Assembly: GCA_902363045.1 (NCBI GenBank)
Contig: CABIYX010000035.1
Location: 11,496-18,359 of the forward strand
DNA length: 6,864 bases
Origin: Clostridiales bacterium
Lineage (GTDB): Bacteria; Bacillota; Clostridia; Oscillospirales; Oscillospiraceae
Direction of reading: 5' to 3'
Below, in pieces: positions 1 through 6,395 of this stretch (its first letter is position 1; each line of letters starts with the position of its first letter). The notes beneath the pieces are model-generated. The model saw only the letters and a list, made by a program, of their open reading frames with translations, searched no databases and had not been told where the DNA came from. A program made the translations under genes and the position numbers.

Positions 1-7
1 CTTTCAT
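1..7 (-). CDS. Start of a further gene cut by the left edge
   Basis: Only ATG AAA G is visible, starting at 7. The call rests on GAGGAG at 14-19 on the minus strand, six bases before the ATG, and on the short 10-nt gap after the preceding stop, both matching the other gene junctions. It shows the operon continues to the left; the product is unknown. Confidence 0.6.
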
Positions 8-17
8 AGTGTTCTCC

Positions 18-263
18 TCATTCGATGTCGTTTCGTTCTTCTTTTACATCCAGTGGAGCACCGTCCAGAGATGTGATCTGTGCCAGCTCTGTTTCCGTCA
101 GATTTTTCAGGAAAATGCAATATTCGTCCGGGTGGCCTCCCACAAATTCCATTTTAGGCATCCCGATCTGCTCCGGGTCGGTAATCCACAGGCAAGGTTC
201 TCCTGTTGCCCAAAACCGAGTCAGGGTAAGAATTTGGCCGTTGAAAATAACTTCCTGTTCCAT
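18..263 (-). CDS. Small hypothetical protein, 81 residues
   Basis: I do not recognise this family. The 81-residue product has an N-terminal strand region MEQEVIFNGQILTLTRFWAT, then GEPCLWITDPEQIGMPKMEF (21-40), VGGHPDEYCIFLKNLTETEL (41-60) and an acidic tail (LDVKEERNDIE). No signal peptide or membrane segment is present, and its two cysteines (C24, C49) do not form a metal motif. Of two ATGs (269 and 263), I chose 263 because AGGAGG at 271-276 sits seven bases upstream of it, against one base for 269. The preceding zinc-ribbon gene ends at 266, two bases before this start, so translation is coupled. Position suggests another immunity-type gene, but nothing in the sequence proves it. Confidence 0.72.
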   Translation of the reverse strand: MEQEVIFNGQILTLTRFWATGEPCLWITDPEQIGMPKMEFVGGHPDEYCIFLKNLTETELAQITSLDGAPLDVKEERNDIE

Positions 264-265
264 CC

Positions 266-865
266 TCATTCCTCCTGCATTTGCCTCAGCAGCTTCACGA
301 TCCGCTCCCGGTTCTTTGCGGTTTTCATGAAGGTGGGGAGATGGTCAGCCTGGGTCATTTTCGCTCTTCCCAGCGGCTTTTCCCGCAGGTCGGCGCTGAG
401 ATAGCCGATCAAATAGGCAAGATGTTCCCGGTTGAGTGCCCAGACCGACTTACCCTGGAAGGAGGTCAAAAACCATAGTTCCAACCTGAAATAAGGTTCT
501 CGTCCATCCCTGATTTCGCCAATATATGAAAACGCCTCCGCTGTTTTATGAACTTCTCCTGACATGGTTGTTCCACAATAGGGACAGGCCACATGGAGAA
601 CGGAAAACTGCTGCTTTGCCTCATCTTCAATATCCACCCGATAGTATCTGCCGCAGTTTTTGCACTGGTTATGGACATCATAGCGGTAGATCGTCCGGTC
701 GCGGGTCTCCTGATGGCCGCAACTCAAACAGCGGAAATAGACGTTATCCTCATCCGCTGTCACCACACCCGCGCCGTGGCACTTGGGGCATTTCACCTGA
801 ATGCCGGAGGTCAGGGCGTTGTATGCACTGTATGTAAAGTAGGGTTTATCGACAATTCGGCTCAT
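266..865 (-). CDS. Double zinc-ribbon protein of unknown function
   Basis: A 199-residue protein with four CxxC pairs: C26/C29 (CPKC), C46/C49 (CLSC), C68/C71 (CKNC) and C94/C97 (CPYC). These would form two four-cysteine zinc ribbons. A non-zinc domain follows, with PYFRLELWFLTSFQGKSVWA at 124-143, NREHLAYLIGYLSADLRE at 145-162 and a basic helix KTAKNRERIVKLLRQM at 181-196. I have seen this layout (zinc ribbons, then 'LeLWl....g..lWA.n.eHL..L..Y..A.LRe', then 'lP.f.k.aKNR') in uncharacterised Firmicute and actinobacterial proteins, but I know of no assigned function. Zinc ribbons could serve nucleic-acid or protein binding. The start at 865 overlaps the previous stop (ATGA), with GAGGAG 11 bases upstream; the frame is open to 913 but only across the preceding gene. 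Confidence 0.78.
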   Translation of the reverse strand: MSRIVDKPYFTYSAYNALTSGIQVKCPKCHGAGVVTADEDNVYFRCLSCGHQETRDRTIYRYDVHNQCKNCGRYYRVDIEDEAKQQFSVLHVACPYCGTTMSGEVHKTAEAFSYIGEIRDGREPYFRLELWFLTSFQGKSVWALNREHLAYLIGYLSADLREKPLGRAKMTQADHLPTFMKTAKNRERIVKLLRQMQEE

Positions 866-1119
866 GCGCCCACACGCTCCTCTCTTCCGTCTTTCTCTAA
901 ATAAAATCCCCACACGCAGTTGGAGAACTCTCCGGCGGCAAAGCGGTGGATCTGTCCGTCAATCTCTACCTGCCAGACCTCGAAGGTATGGTCTTGGTGA
1001 TAGATCGGGTCTTTGACTTTTACTCGCTTGCCGGTGGTTTGCCAGTTGTAGTCAAAGATGTTCACACCGAACAATTTGCATTGACCGTCCGGGCCAAAGG
1101 TTTCATATTCCCAAGCCAT
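862..1119 (-). CDS. Small hypothetical protein, 85 residues
   Basis: I do not recognise this family. The protein is strand-rich and aromatic: MAWEYETFGPDGQCKLFGVN opens it, VKDPIYHQDHTFEVWQVEID lies near 34-53, and FAAGEFSNCVWGFYL at 60-74 looks like a conserved signature. No signal peptide, membrane segment or metal site is seen. I chose the ATG at 1119, six bases after GAGG. An in-frame GTG at 1131 overlapping the previous stop would add four residues but has a poorly placed ribosome binding site. The stop overlaps the start of the next gene as ATGA (865-862), so the two are translationally coupled and may act together. Its position inside an immunity-gene run suggests a small toxin-binding protein, but this is inference from context. 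Confidence 0.75.
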   Translation of the reverse strand: MAWEYETFGPDGQCKLFGVNIFDYNWQTTGKRVKVKDPIYHQDHTFEVWQVEIDGQIHRFAAGEFSNCVWGFYLEKDGREERVGA

Positions 1120-1127
1120 GTGATGCC

Positions 1128-2087
1128 TCACACTTCCGTGCGCTGCCAGCCGTTCAGCCGCTCCTGCACCGCATCAATCTTCCAGCCTTCGCCCACACGC
1201 TTCATAAGAAAGCGGCGGTCAAAGCCGGTGTTTTTCTCCCTGGTGTAGATGTAGAGCTTGTTTTTGGTGATCTGCTCTGCGTCAAGGAATTCTTCCCCGT
1301 TGTAGGTGCCCTGGGCGCTGTATGAGAGGCCCAGAGGTCGATAGCCCGGACGGGGCTTTTCGCTCACATATTTCTCCCAGATCGTCAGCAGACGGGGCAC
1401 TGCCTCAGCACCTTCAAACCCGGCCTGCTCCATGTACTGCTCCCACTGCGTCATCTCGGCAAAGAAAGCGGACAGCACCCTGCGGCATTCCGCCGCCGCC
1501 TGCTCATCCAGCTGGACGGGCTTTTTGGCCTTTTCCCGCTGGAGCTGGAAGAAGTGTTCCATCTGCTCCTGGGTGAATTGCACATGGGCCACTGGCTCGA
1601 TACGGTTGTTGCCAGCGATGGCCAGCAGGCCCTCATAGGTAACGGCGGTATGGTCGATCTGGATGTGGGAGAGCTTGGAGATGGAGGCCGCCTGGAGCAG
1701 ACCGGCATCATCCAGCCCGGTACGGTTGAGCGTCAGAAGGTCCAGCTTGCAGCCTTGCAGAGCGGACAGACTGCTGCCGTGGATGGCGGCGTTACCGTCC
1801 AGCAGCAGATAACGCAGCTTGGGCATAGCGGAAAAAACGGGGAAACAGGCGTCAGTGAGCGCACCGTCCTCCACGCCGAAGTTGGCCATGCTTTTATGTC
1901 CGGCAAAAGGGGCAAGCAGTTCATCCGTCACCGGATAGCTTTTCACATGGAAGCCCACCAGGGTGTAACCGGCCAGCTGCTCCATGATCTCTACGGTCAG
2001 TTCCGGGACTTCAAACTGCTTTTCTCCGTCTAAGGTCAGGACACCGCTCTCCCAGTTCACTGTCCGCGCCCGTTTTGGTAATTCCAT
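1128..2087 (-). CDS. Leucine-rich-repeat-like plus NTF2-fold immunity-type protein
   Basis: A 319-residue protein. Residues about 28-165 look like degenerate leucine-rich repeats (FSAMPKLRYLLLDGNA at 85-100, LDLLTLNRTGLDDAGLL at 115-131, ISKLSHIQIDHTAVTYEGLL at 136-155). A helical linker rich in Gln, Glu and Lys follows (about 171-200). Residues 201-316 resemble the NTF2-fold immunity domain: a helix FFAEMTQWEQYM (208-219), RLLTIWEKYVSEKPRPGYRP (232-251), a 'lsys....Y.geEfld.e' strand stretch, KLYIYTREKNTG (277-288), and the closing FLMKRVGEGWKIDAVQERLN (293-312). NTF2-fold immunity proteins bind toxins of polymorphic systems; the repeat region could be a second binding surface. The ATG at 2087 follows AAGGAGG by seven bases, 11 nt past the DUF4241 stop. 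By eye the gene is richer in G+C than its neighbours. The repeat call is weaker than the NTF2 call. Confidence 0.65.
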   Translation of the reverse strand: MELPKRARTVNWESGVLTLDGEKQFEVPELTVEIMEQLAGYTLVGFHVKSYPVTDELLAPFAGHKSMANFGVEDGALTDACFPVFSAMPKLRYLLLDGNAAIHGSSLSALQGCKLDLLTLNRTGLDDAGLLQAASISKLSHIQIDHTAVTYEGLLAIAGNNRIEPVAHVQFTQEQMEHFFQLQREKAKKPVQLDEQAAAECRRVLSAFFAEMTQWEQYMEQAGFEGAEAVPRLLTIWEKYVSEKPRPGYRPLGLSYSAQGTYNGEEFLDAEQITKNKLYIYTREKNTGFDRRFLMKRVGEGWKIDAVQERLNGWQRTEV

Positions 2088-2098
2088 AGCGCGCCTCC

Positions 2099-3046
2099 TT
2101 ATTCCTGCTCTTTGTAACTGGCTTCAATGTCGATGAAGCGCACATACACGGCGCAGACTTCGCCCTTTGCGTCATAGCCGAAGTAGACGGGATAGTAACC
2201 GTCACCCCAGCCAGAGGCAAAGATGGGCAGATTGCAGTCCGTGTCCGGCACCGTCCAGTTGAGCCAGTCGCCGCAGTCTCCCTGATATTTGGGGTGGGCT
2301 TTGGCGTTTTCCTCCAGGAGATCGCAGAACAGGTCGTTGTAGGGGTCGATGTCCGGGTCCTCCTCCAGCCGCTTGGCCCAGTAGGTCTTGAAGGCCGCCT
2401 GGGTCTGGATGTCCGCAACACAGCCCATTCCAGCGTCTACGCCAAAGCCAAAATACTCGTCCTCGCCCAATTCCTCGTCCAGATCCTCGTTGCCCACCAT
2501 GCCCAGCTCATAGCGGACAGGCTTTTCCTGAGAAACCTCCACCTTGACGCAGGCATAGCGGTCGCCGTATTGTTCGCTGGGCACCACACAGATCTTTACG
2601 GGGTAAGTCCCGGCGGGGATGGTCTGCATAAACGGCAGAGTGTCCTCCAGCTCCACCAGCGGATCGCAGGCGAAGATCTGCCCGGTGGGGAAATGGACGG
2701 CACCGATGTCCAGTACATCCACCGCCATGTTCCCAATCACTTTCTCTGTGAAATGGGCCTCCAAGTCATCTTTACAGGTCAGTTTGTTCTTGATTGCTTC
2801 GTATTTGTTCAGCCATTCAGTTGTAGGCATATCAGTTTCCTCCTGTTGATTTTGTTTCTTGATGTACACACTCTTTGAGCCATCCCAATAGCAGTTCACA
2901 CACCGGCCATCCTGAAAATGATGGTCACAATTCGGGTAGCCATAAAGAATATGGGCACATTCCGGGCACAGCCCCATCATCTGTGAGGAGCCTTTGAAAA
3001 ACAGGCTGCCGCACTCATCACAAACGGCCAGTTCTTTTTCTGTCAT
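2099..3046 (-). CDS. Zinc-ribbon/DUF4241 fusion protein
   Basis: A 315-residue protein made of two modules. Residues 1-62 form a cysteine-rich zinc-binding region: CDEC (9-12), CPEC (27-30), then NCDHHFQDGRCVNCYWDGS (39-57) with C40, H42/H43 and C49/C52. Residues 73-315 are a DUF4241 domain, with DVLDIGAVHFPTGQIFACDP at 110-129, an acidic loop at 187-198, GFGVDAGMGCVADIQTQAAF at 200-219 and ASGWGDGYYPVYFGYD at 277-292. DUF4241 has no established biochemical role; it occurs in immunity-type neighbourhoods. I place the start at ATG 3046, preceded by GGTGAG and 5 nt after the DUF5713 stop. The same frame stays open upstream to 3139 but only across the DUF5713 gene. A second start (ATG 2830, residue 73) has a perfect ribosome binding site, so a 243-residue DUF4241-only product is also likely. 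Confidence 0.87.
   Translation of the reverse strand: MTEKELAVCDECGSLFFKGSSQMMGLCPECAHILYGYPNCDHHFQDGRCVNCYWDGSKSVYIKKQNQQEETDMPTTEWLNKYEAIKNKLTCKDDLEAHFTEKVIGNMAVDVLDIGAVHFPTGQIFACDPLVELEDTLPFMQTIPAGTYPVKICVVPSEQYGDRYACVKVEVSQEKPVRYELGMVGNEDLDEELGEDEYFGFGVDAGMGCVADIQTQAAFKTYWAKRLEEDPDIDPYNDLFCDLLEENAKAHPKYQGDCGDWLNWTVPDTDCNLPIFASGWGDGYYPVYFGYDAKGEVCAVYVRFIDIEASYKEQE
2839..2844 (-). promoter_or_regulatory. Internal ribosome binding site before the DUF4241 module
   Basis: AGGAGG on the minus strand, eight bases before the ATG at 2830. It lies inside the open frame of the longer zinc-ribbon/DUF4241 gene, where it encodes part of the linker QQEETDM. It is stronger than the site used for the upstream start (GGTGAG), so a shorter DUF4241-only product is expected alongside, or instead of, the fusion. 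Confidence 0.7.
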
Positions 3047-3051
3047 AGGGC

Positions 3052-3378
3052 TCACCAGTCCCGTTCCCGGATAGCCTCCTCGGTGTCGATGGGGATGTTG
3101 AACCACTCCAGAATGTAGGCCACAGTTGCCGCAATGCATTCCCGTGCCACCGTTTCGATCTCGCTGTCGTTCTCGTCAAACTCCTCCTGGAGATCATTGA
3201 TGCCGCAGACCGCCTCGTCCAGCGTTTCCTGTACCACTTCGGGGTCGGTTTCGCCGTTCTCCAGCAGGTCGATGACCTTCTGAAGCTCGTCCTTGACCTT
3301 GTCCACCAGAGAAGCAGGATAGTAATCGTCCTGATACATCTCGTCCAGCAGTTTATAATTGGGGTCAAATGCTTTCAT
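3052..3378 (-). CDS. DUF5713 family protein
   Basis: A 108-residue acidic, helical protein. The family pattern as I recall it is present: MYQDDYYPASLVDKVK at 14-29 and NDLQEEFDENDSEIETVARE at 61-80, with ERDW at the C-terminus. Function is unknown; members recur in clostridial and other Firmicute immunity-type clusters. I chose the ATG at 3378 over the in-frame ATG at 3402. The former has AAAGGAG eight bases upstream, whereas the latter overlaps the end of the previous gene, would place that ribosome binding site inside the coding region and adds only eight non-family residues. The stop (TGA at 3054-3052) is part of the GGTGAG that precedes the next start, so the two genes are tightly coupled. 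An immunity role is inferred from context only. Confidence 0.8.
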   Translation of the reverse strand: MKAFDPNYKLLDEMYQDDYYPASLVDKVKDELQKVIDLLENGETDPEVVQETLDEAVCGINDLQEEFDENDSEIETVARECIAATVAYILEWFNIPIDTEEAIRERDW

Positions 3379-3394
3379 CGTGATTGCTCCTTTC

Positions 3395-3940
3395 TCATTC
3401 AAACATCAAACCGTATGATTCGGTCAGGCTTCCGTCGTCCTCGTGGAATATACACTGATACACAGGCTCACGCTGGGTTGCTTTGCGGAACCGCTCCAGA
3501 ACCGGAGCCAGCGGCTCACCGGTAGGGATGCCGAGCGCATCAGACACCCGCCGCAAGCTGTCCATATCCATATCTTCCAAGTTACAGTTGCGATGTCTCT
3601 GCCCATACTCCTCCAATGTCTTGGAATCCACATACTGCTTTGCGTCACAGCAGTCGTGCCAGCAGATACAATTCACAAGCAGGGAAAAGAGATCGTCCAT
3701 GCTCTCGGCCAGACGGCCTGCCTCCCCTTCGCTGCTGTAATATCCAATGGAGCCATCTTCCAGCAGATGGTATTCTCCGCCGGAGCCATCTCTGGCAAAA
3801 GCCATGCCGGGCAGTGTGAAGGTTGCTCGGCCGTCCGCCTCATCCCGCGGGGATAACTCATCCAGCAGGAAGAAGTCAAACAGCGAATCAAATTCATCCG
3901 CCAAATCAGGGTTTTCATGCAATATCTTCAAATAGTCCAT
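3395..3940 (-). CDS. Divergent SUKH/SMI1-like immunity candidate
   Basis: A 181-residue acidic protein. Its core at residues 45-90 opens GMAFARDGSGGEYHLLEDGS and continues IGYYSSEGEAGRLAESMDDLFSLLV. This follows the SMI1/KNR4-type order: glycine-rich 'DGsGGeY' turn, then a 'v.y..sEg' strand, then a 'iaeSl.eFl.lL' helix. A cysteine-rich stretch NCICWHDCCDAK (90-101) follows, then a C-terminal extension of about 75 residues (EEYGQRHRNCNLEDMDMDSL and onwards) ending with strands near YQCIFHEDDGS. SUKH proteins neutralise toxins by direct binding in the cytoplasm; the assignment here is structural guesswork from the core motif. The ATG at 3940 is preceded by GGAGG nine bases away, and the DKNYY-gene stop lies 16 nt upstream. 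The C-terminal extension matches no domain I know. Confidence 0.55.
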   Translation of the reverse strand: MDYLKILHENPDLADEFDSLFDFFLLDELSPRDEADGRATFTLPGMAFARDGSGGEYHLLEDGSIGYYSSEGEAGRLAESMDDLFSLLVNCICWHDCCDAKQYVDSKTLEEYGQRHRNCNLEDMDMDSLRRVSDALGIPTGEPLAPVLERFRKATQREPVYQCIFHEDDGSLTESYGLMFE

Positions 3941-3956
3941 AGCCGTTTTCCTCCGT

Positions 3957-4961
3957 TTACGGTTCTTGGGTCATTTTGCGCAGCTGTTCCAGCCACAGCG
4001 TTTCTTCCATTATCTCATCATTTTGGTAAAAATGGTCTTTGTCGCGGGCCAGATGATCGACAAGTGGAGCCGCGTCCACAGGAGTGCAAACTGTAAAACT
4101 GTCCCGATCCGCGCCCTTGATCTCTCGGTTGAGGTAGTACACCCGCTTGGCATCGCGGGAATACCAGTGCCCAAGCAGTTCCCAGGAAGTCAGCTCTGCT
4201 TTGGAAAGCTGCTTGCCGTAGGCATAGATCCGCTTCTCATCTCTGGCAAAATAGGTATCGCCCAACGAGCGGAAAGAGGAAACTTCCGCACCCTTGATGA
4301 TCTTCACCTTGCCGTCCCCGTTGTGGAAGTAGACCTGCCGGCCGTCCTTTGCATATCCCTGGGGCGCACCCGAATCGTTCTGGCCGTTGTCTAATACCTG
4401 GAAGGCTGCCAGCTCTACATCTGGGATTCTTCCGCTGGTGGTGTAGACGGCTGTTTTGTCCATGGCGTAGGCATAGTTTAACACCCGAAACGATGCCGGG
4501 TCTGCTCCACGAAGGCGAATCCCGCCGAGAAAGCAGGCCGCAGAGGACTTACCCCAGTAATGCCAGCAGCAGAAGTCTTTGGGCGCAACACCTTTGAGCA
4601 GACCGTTTTCATATAGGCCGGAGAAATAGACCGCTCCATCCCGAAGGAAAAATTCGTTGTCCACCGGCTCTGTGTTGGCGATTGGTTGCAGCGTTTCTTC
4701 GTGCTCGGCTGTGACGCTCAACTCGATCTCATTGTCGCTGTAAATTAAGTAGAGTCCATGAGGAGCCTTTCTATCGAAATGCAGTTCAATGTCATGGTAT
4801 TTGAGGATCAAAGGTTTCCCGCCGCTCCTCATGGTGGAAACGGCATCGGGCTTGCCAAAGATTTCTATGACCTCATCCTGTGACATTCCGAATTTCAGCG
4901 GTGAAATGTCCCGCGGATTCTGCAATATTTGACTGCGCCAAATCGGAAAGTCCTGTTTCAT
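3957..4961 (-). CDS. DKNYY-repeat protein with SmpA/BamE-like N-terminal region
   Basis: A 334-residue protein in two parts. Residues 15-80 contain ISPLKFGMSQDEVIEIFGKP, which recalls the 'G.s..ev...fG.P' pattern of SmpA/BamE-type small domains, followed by strand-rich sequence. From about 103 to 319 come degenerate repeats of roughly 29-36 residues, each with a short 'y.rD...vY' motif: YAMDKTAVY (165), YAKDGRQVYF (203), YFARDEKRIYAYG (237), WYSRDAKRVYYL (266) and HLARDKDHFYQ (303). Most are followed by a 'g.....ADp.SFrvL' segment. This is the DKNYY family pattern, of unknown function and probably a beta-rich repeat scaffold. No signal peptide is present. The start lies four bases after the YwqG stop and has no recognisable ribosome binding site (upstream bases read GTGCTATTAAAACT), unlike its neighbours, so translation may depend on ribosomes finishing YwqG. 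A toxin-binding role is inferred only from context. Confidence 0.75.
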   Translation of the reverse strand: MKQDFPIWRSQILQNPRDISPLKFGMSQDEVIEIFGKPDAVSTMRSGGKPLILKYHDIELHFDRKAPHGLYLIYSDNEIELSVTAEHEETLQPIANTEPVDNEFFLRDGAVYFSGLYENGLLKGVAPKDFCCWHYWGKSSAACFLGGIRLRGADPASFRVLNYAYAMDKTAVYTTSGRIPDVELAAFQVLDNGQNDSGAPQGYAKDGRQVYFHNGDGKVKIIKGAEVSSFRSLGDTYFARDEKRIYAYGKQLSKAELTSWELLGHWYSRDAKRVYYLNREIKGADRDSFTVCTPVDAAPLVDHLARDKDHFYQNDEIMEETLWLEQLRKMTQEP

Positions 4962-4965
4962 AGTT

Positions 4966-5805
4966 TTAATAGCACTGGAGGATCAGCCAGATCCGGTCGA
5001 AGCGGCGGGCTGCCAGATCCTCTTTGGTAATGTAGAAATAGATGTGCCCGCAGTCTCCGAACATCAGCTCAAAGTCGCCAAGCTCCACGGTATCCAGCTG
5101 GAACAGCAGCATCCATCGGTCTCTGGCCGTTTCTTCCGCCTGCTGACGGACCTCCTTTGGAATCTTAACCCAACCATTGCCCAGATAGTAGCCCTGGGTC
5201 ACCAAATCACATTCGGCAAACATACTGTTCTGGATCACATCGGGCCAGCCCAGCAGCTGGGAGCGGTTCTCCGGGGTTTCGTCGGTCAGCTCGTTCCATA
5301 CAAGATCAAAGGCATCGTAGTCTTTCTCATCGGGGAACATCTCGCTGAAATCCTGCCAGGAAGGATAGGAGTATTTTGAGTCCATCTTGATTTTGACCAT
5401 AGGAAACTTGAAATCTTCCTCCATATCCGCAGGAAAGTTTGCTGCGGACAGCGCCGAAAGATCCTCAAACCAATAGACGCGGGCGCAACCCTTATCCTTG
5501 GGGTCATAGCCCCAGCACTGGGTATCCGTTTCATAGAAGAAGGACAGCAGACCGTGATCGGGCAGAAGATGCTCTTTGTCAAACTGGGCCAGCTCCTCAC
5601 AGTTGAACTGGGCCAGGAAAGTGAGAGGACGATCTTTTACCACATGGTCATAGCTCTCGCCCTCATAAGTAGGCCAAACGAAGTCCGGGGGCACATCCGG
5701 CTTTCCGCCGAAGCGGGTAGCGCCCAGCTTGTATGTTTCTTTTCTGGCAATTTTCAGCTGAATGCTGTTTCTGCCCAACGACTCCAGTTTTTCTTTCATG
5801 TTCAT
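4966..5805 (-). CDS. YwqG family protein (DUF1963)
   Basis: A 279-residue protein, close to the usual full length for the YwqG family. Diagnostic stretches are KLGATRFGGKPDVPPDFVWP at 26-45, LTFLAQFNCEEL at 61-72, GLLSFFYE at 85-92, LLGWPDVIQ at 184-192, WMLLFQLD at 231-238 and FGDCGHIYFYITKEDL at 249-264. The biochemical role of YwqG is not established. Bacillus subtilis ywqG lies beside the ywqJ LXG-type toxin region, and the family recurs in immunity-gene clusters, so an immunity role is plausible but inferred. The start is well supported: AGGAGG lies eight bases before the ATG at 5805. The upstream gap to the SUKH-3 stop, 24 nt, is the largest in the window. No signal peptide is seen, so the protein should be cytoplasmic. 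Confidence 0.9.
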   Translation of the reverse strand: MNMKEKLESLGRNSIQLKIARKETYKLGATRFGGKPDVPPDFVWPTYEGESYDHVVKDRPLTFLAQFNCEELAQFDKEHLLPDHGLLSFFYETDTQCWGYDPKDKGCARVYWFEDLSALSAANFPADMEEDFKFPMVKIKMDSKYSYPSWQDFSEMFPDEKDYDAFDLVWNELTDETPENRSQLLGWPDVIQNSMFAECDLVTQGYYLGNGWVKIPKEVRQQAEETARDRWMLLFQLDTVELGDFELMFGDCGHIYFYITKEDLAARRFDRIWLILQCY

Positions 5806-5829
5806 AATCAGTTCCTCCTTGTTGCTTCG

Positions 5830-6384
5830 TCATATCTTTCCGTCCAGTGCCTCAACCGTTTTCATGGCAGCGGAATCAAATTTGCACTGCCGCAACTCCC
5901 GTTCAATCAGGGCAAACACATCTGGAAAGCACTCAATCTCATCCTGATACTCATATTTCGCATATAGTTTCCCGTACTCGGAGATCCAAACCTCCGCCGG
6001 GTAGTAGTAGCCGATATGACCGATGGGCTGGCACTTCTGACCGGCAGCCTGTTCGATCTCCGCCAGCTCACAGCCGGACATATCCCGGAAATAGGCGTCC
6101 TCCAAATGGTTTTTGATCCCATTGACCAGGTAAGGGAACAAAGCAAACTCAAAGTCAGCCGCCCAGTTCAGCTTTTTCTGCGCCAGGTACCACTCACAGC
6201 ACAGGCCGAAATACTTGCGGTAAAACCGCTGGGTGGTCTTCATCATCGGGACGCCATGATTGGCGTAATACTTCTCCGCAATGGAAATATCCACACTGCG
6301 GCCTTCGTACCACCCAGCGTACTCCATCAGCTGCTTGACCTTGCTGCCCAGATCGCCGGAAATGGGGATGCGTTCTTTCGTCAT
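5830..6384 (-). CDS. SUKH-3 domain immunity-type protein
   Basis: A 184-residue protein. The SUKH-3 hallmarks are visible: AGWYEGRSVDI at residues 23-33, which is the typical 'aGWy.gR.vdi' opening; an aromatic helix with FYRKYFGLC at 54-62; and a C-terminal half with PIGHIGYYYPAEVWISEYGK from 120 on, then a CFPDVFALIERELR helix near 152-165. The SUKH superfamily (SMI1/KNR4, SYD, US22) supplies immunity proteins that bind and block toxins of polymorphic toxin systems in the cytoplasm, often nucleases or deaminases. The ATG at 6384 follows GAGGTGG by six bases, and the previous stop lies 11 nt upstream, so translation is probably coupled. The middle (about 63-115) is less typical and may carry toxin specificity. 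No toxin gene is adjacent, so its target cannot be named. Confidence 0.75.
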   Translation of the reverse strand: MTKERIPISGDLGSKVKQLMEYAGWYEGRSVDISIAEKYYANHGVPMMKTTQRFYRKYFGLCCEWYLAQKKLNWAADFEFALFPYLVNGIKNHLEDAYFRDMSGCELAEIEQAAGQKCQPIGHIGYYYPAEVWISEYGKLYAKYEYQDEIECFPDVFALIERELRQCKFDSAAMKTVEALDGKI

Positions 6385-6395
6385 AGAGTACCACC

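Noticed and set aside
865..913. Upstream start for the double zinc-ribbon gene
   Set aside because: The extra Arg-rich residues come from reading the end of the preceding gene in another frame; the ATGA overlap at 865 is the natural start.
1554..2033. Plus-strand open frame of 159 codons
   Set aside because: Antisense to the LRR/NTF2 gene; no family motif and no convincing ribosome binding site support it.
2011..2421. Minus-strand frame of 136 codons spanning the DUF4241/NTF2 junction
   Set aside because: An Arg/Thr/Pro-rich translation typical of a shifted frame, overlapping two well-supported genes.
2294..2878. Plus-strand open frame of 194 codons
   Set aside because: It lies opposite the DUF4241 gene, which has clear family motifs and good starts. 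Its product has no recognisable motif, and long antisense frames are common in G+C-rich coding DNA.
3046..3139. Longer N-terminus for the zinc-ribbon/DUF4241 gene (MHCGNCG start)
   Set aside because: It would overlap the DUF5713 coding region by almost 90 bases. Its CxxC is probably chance, and the ATG at 3046 fits the junction and a ribosome binding site better.
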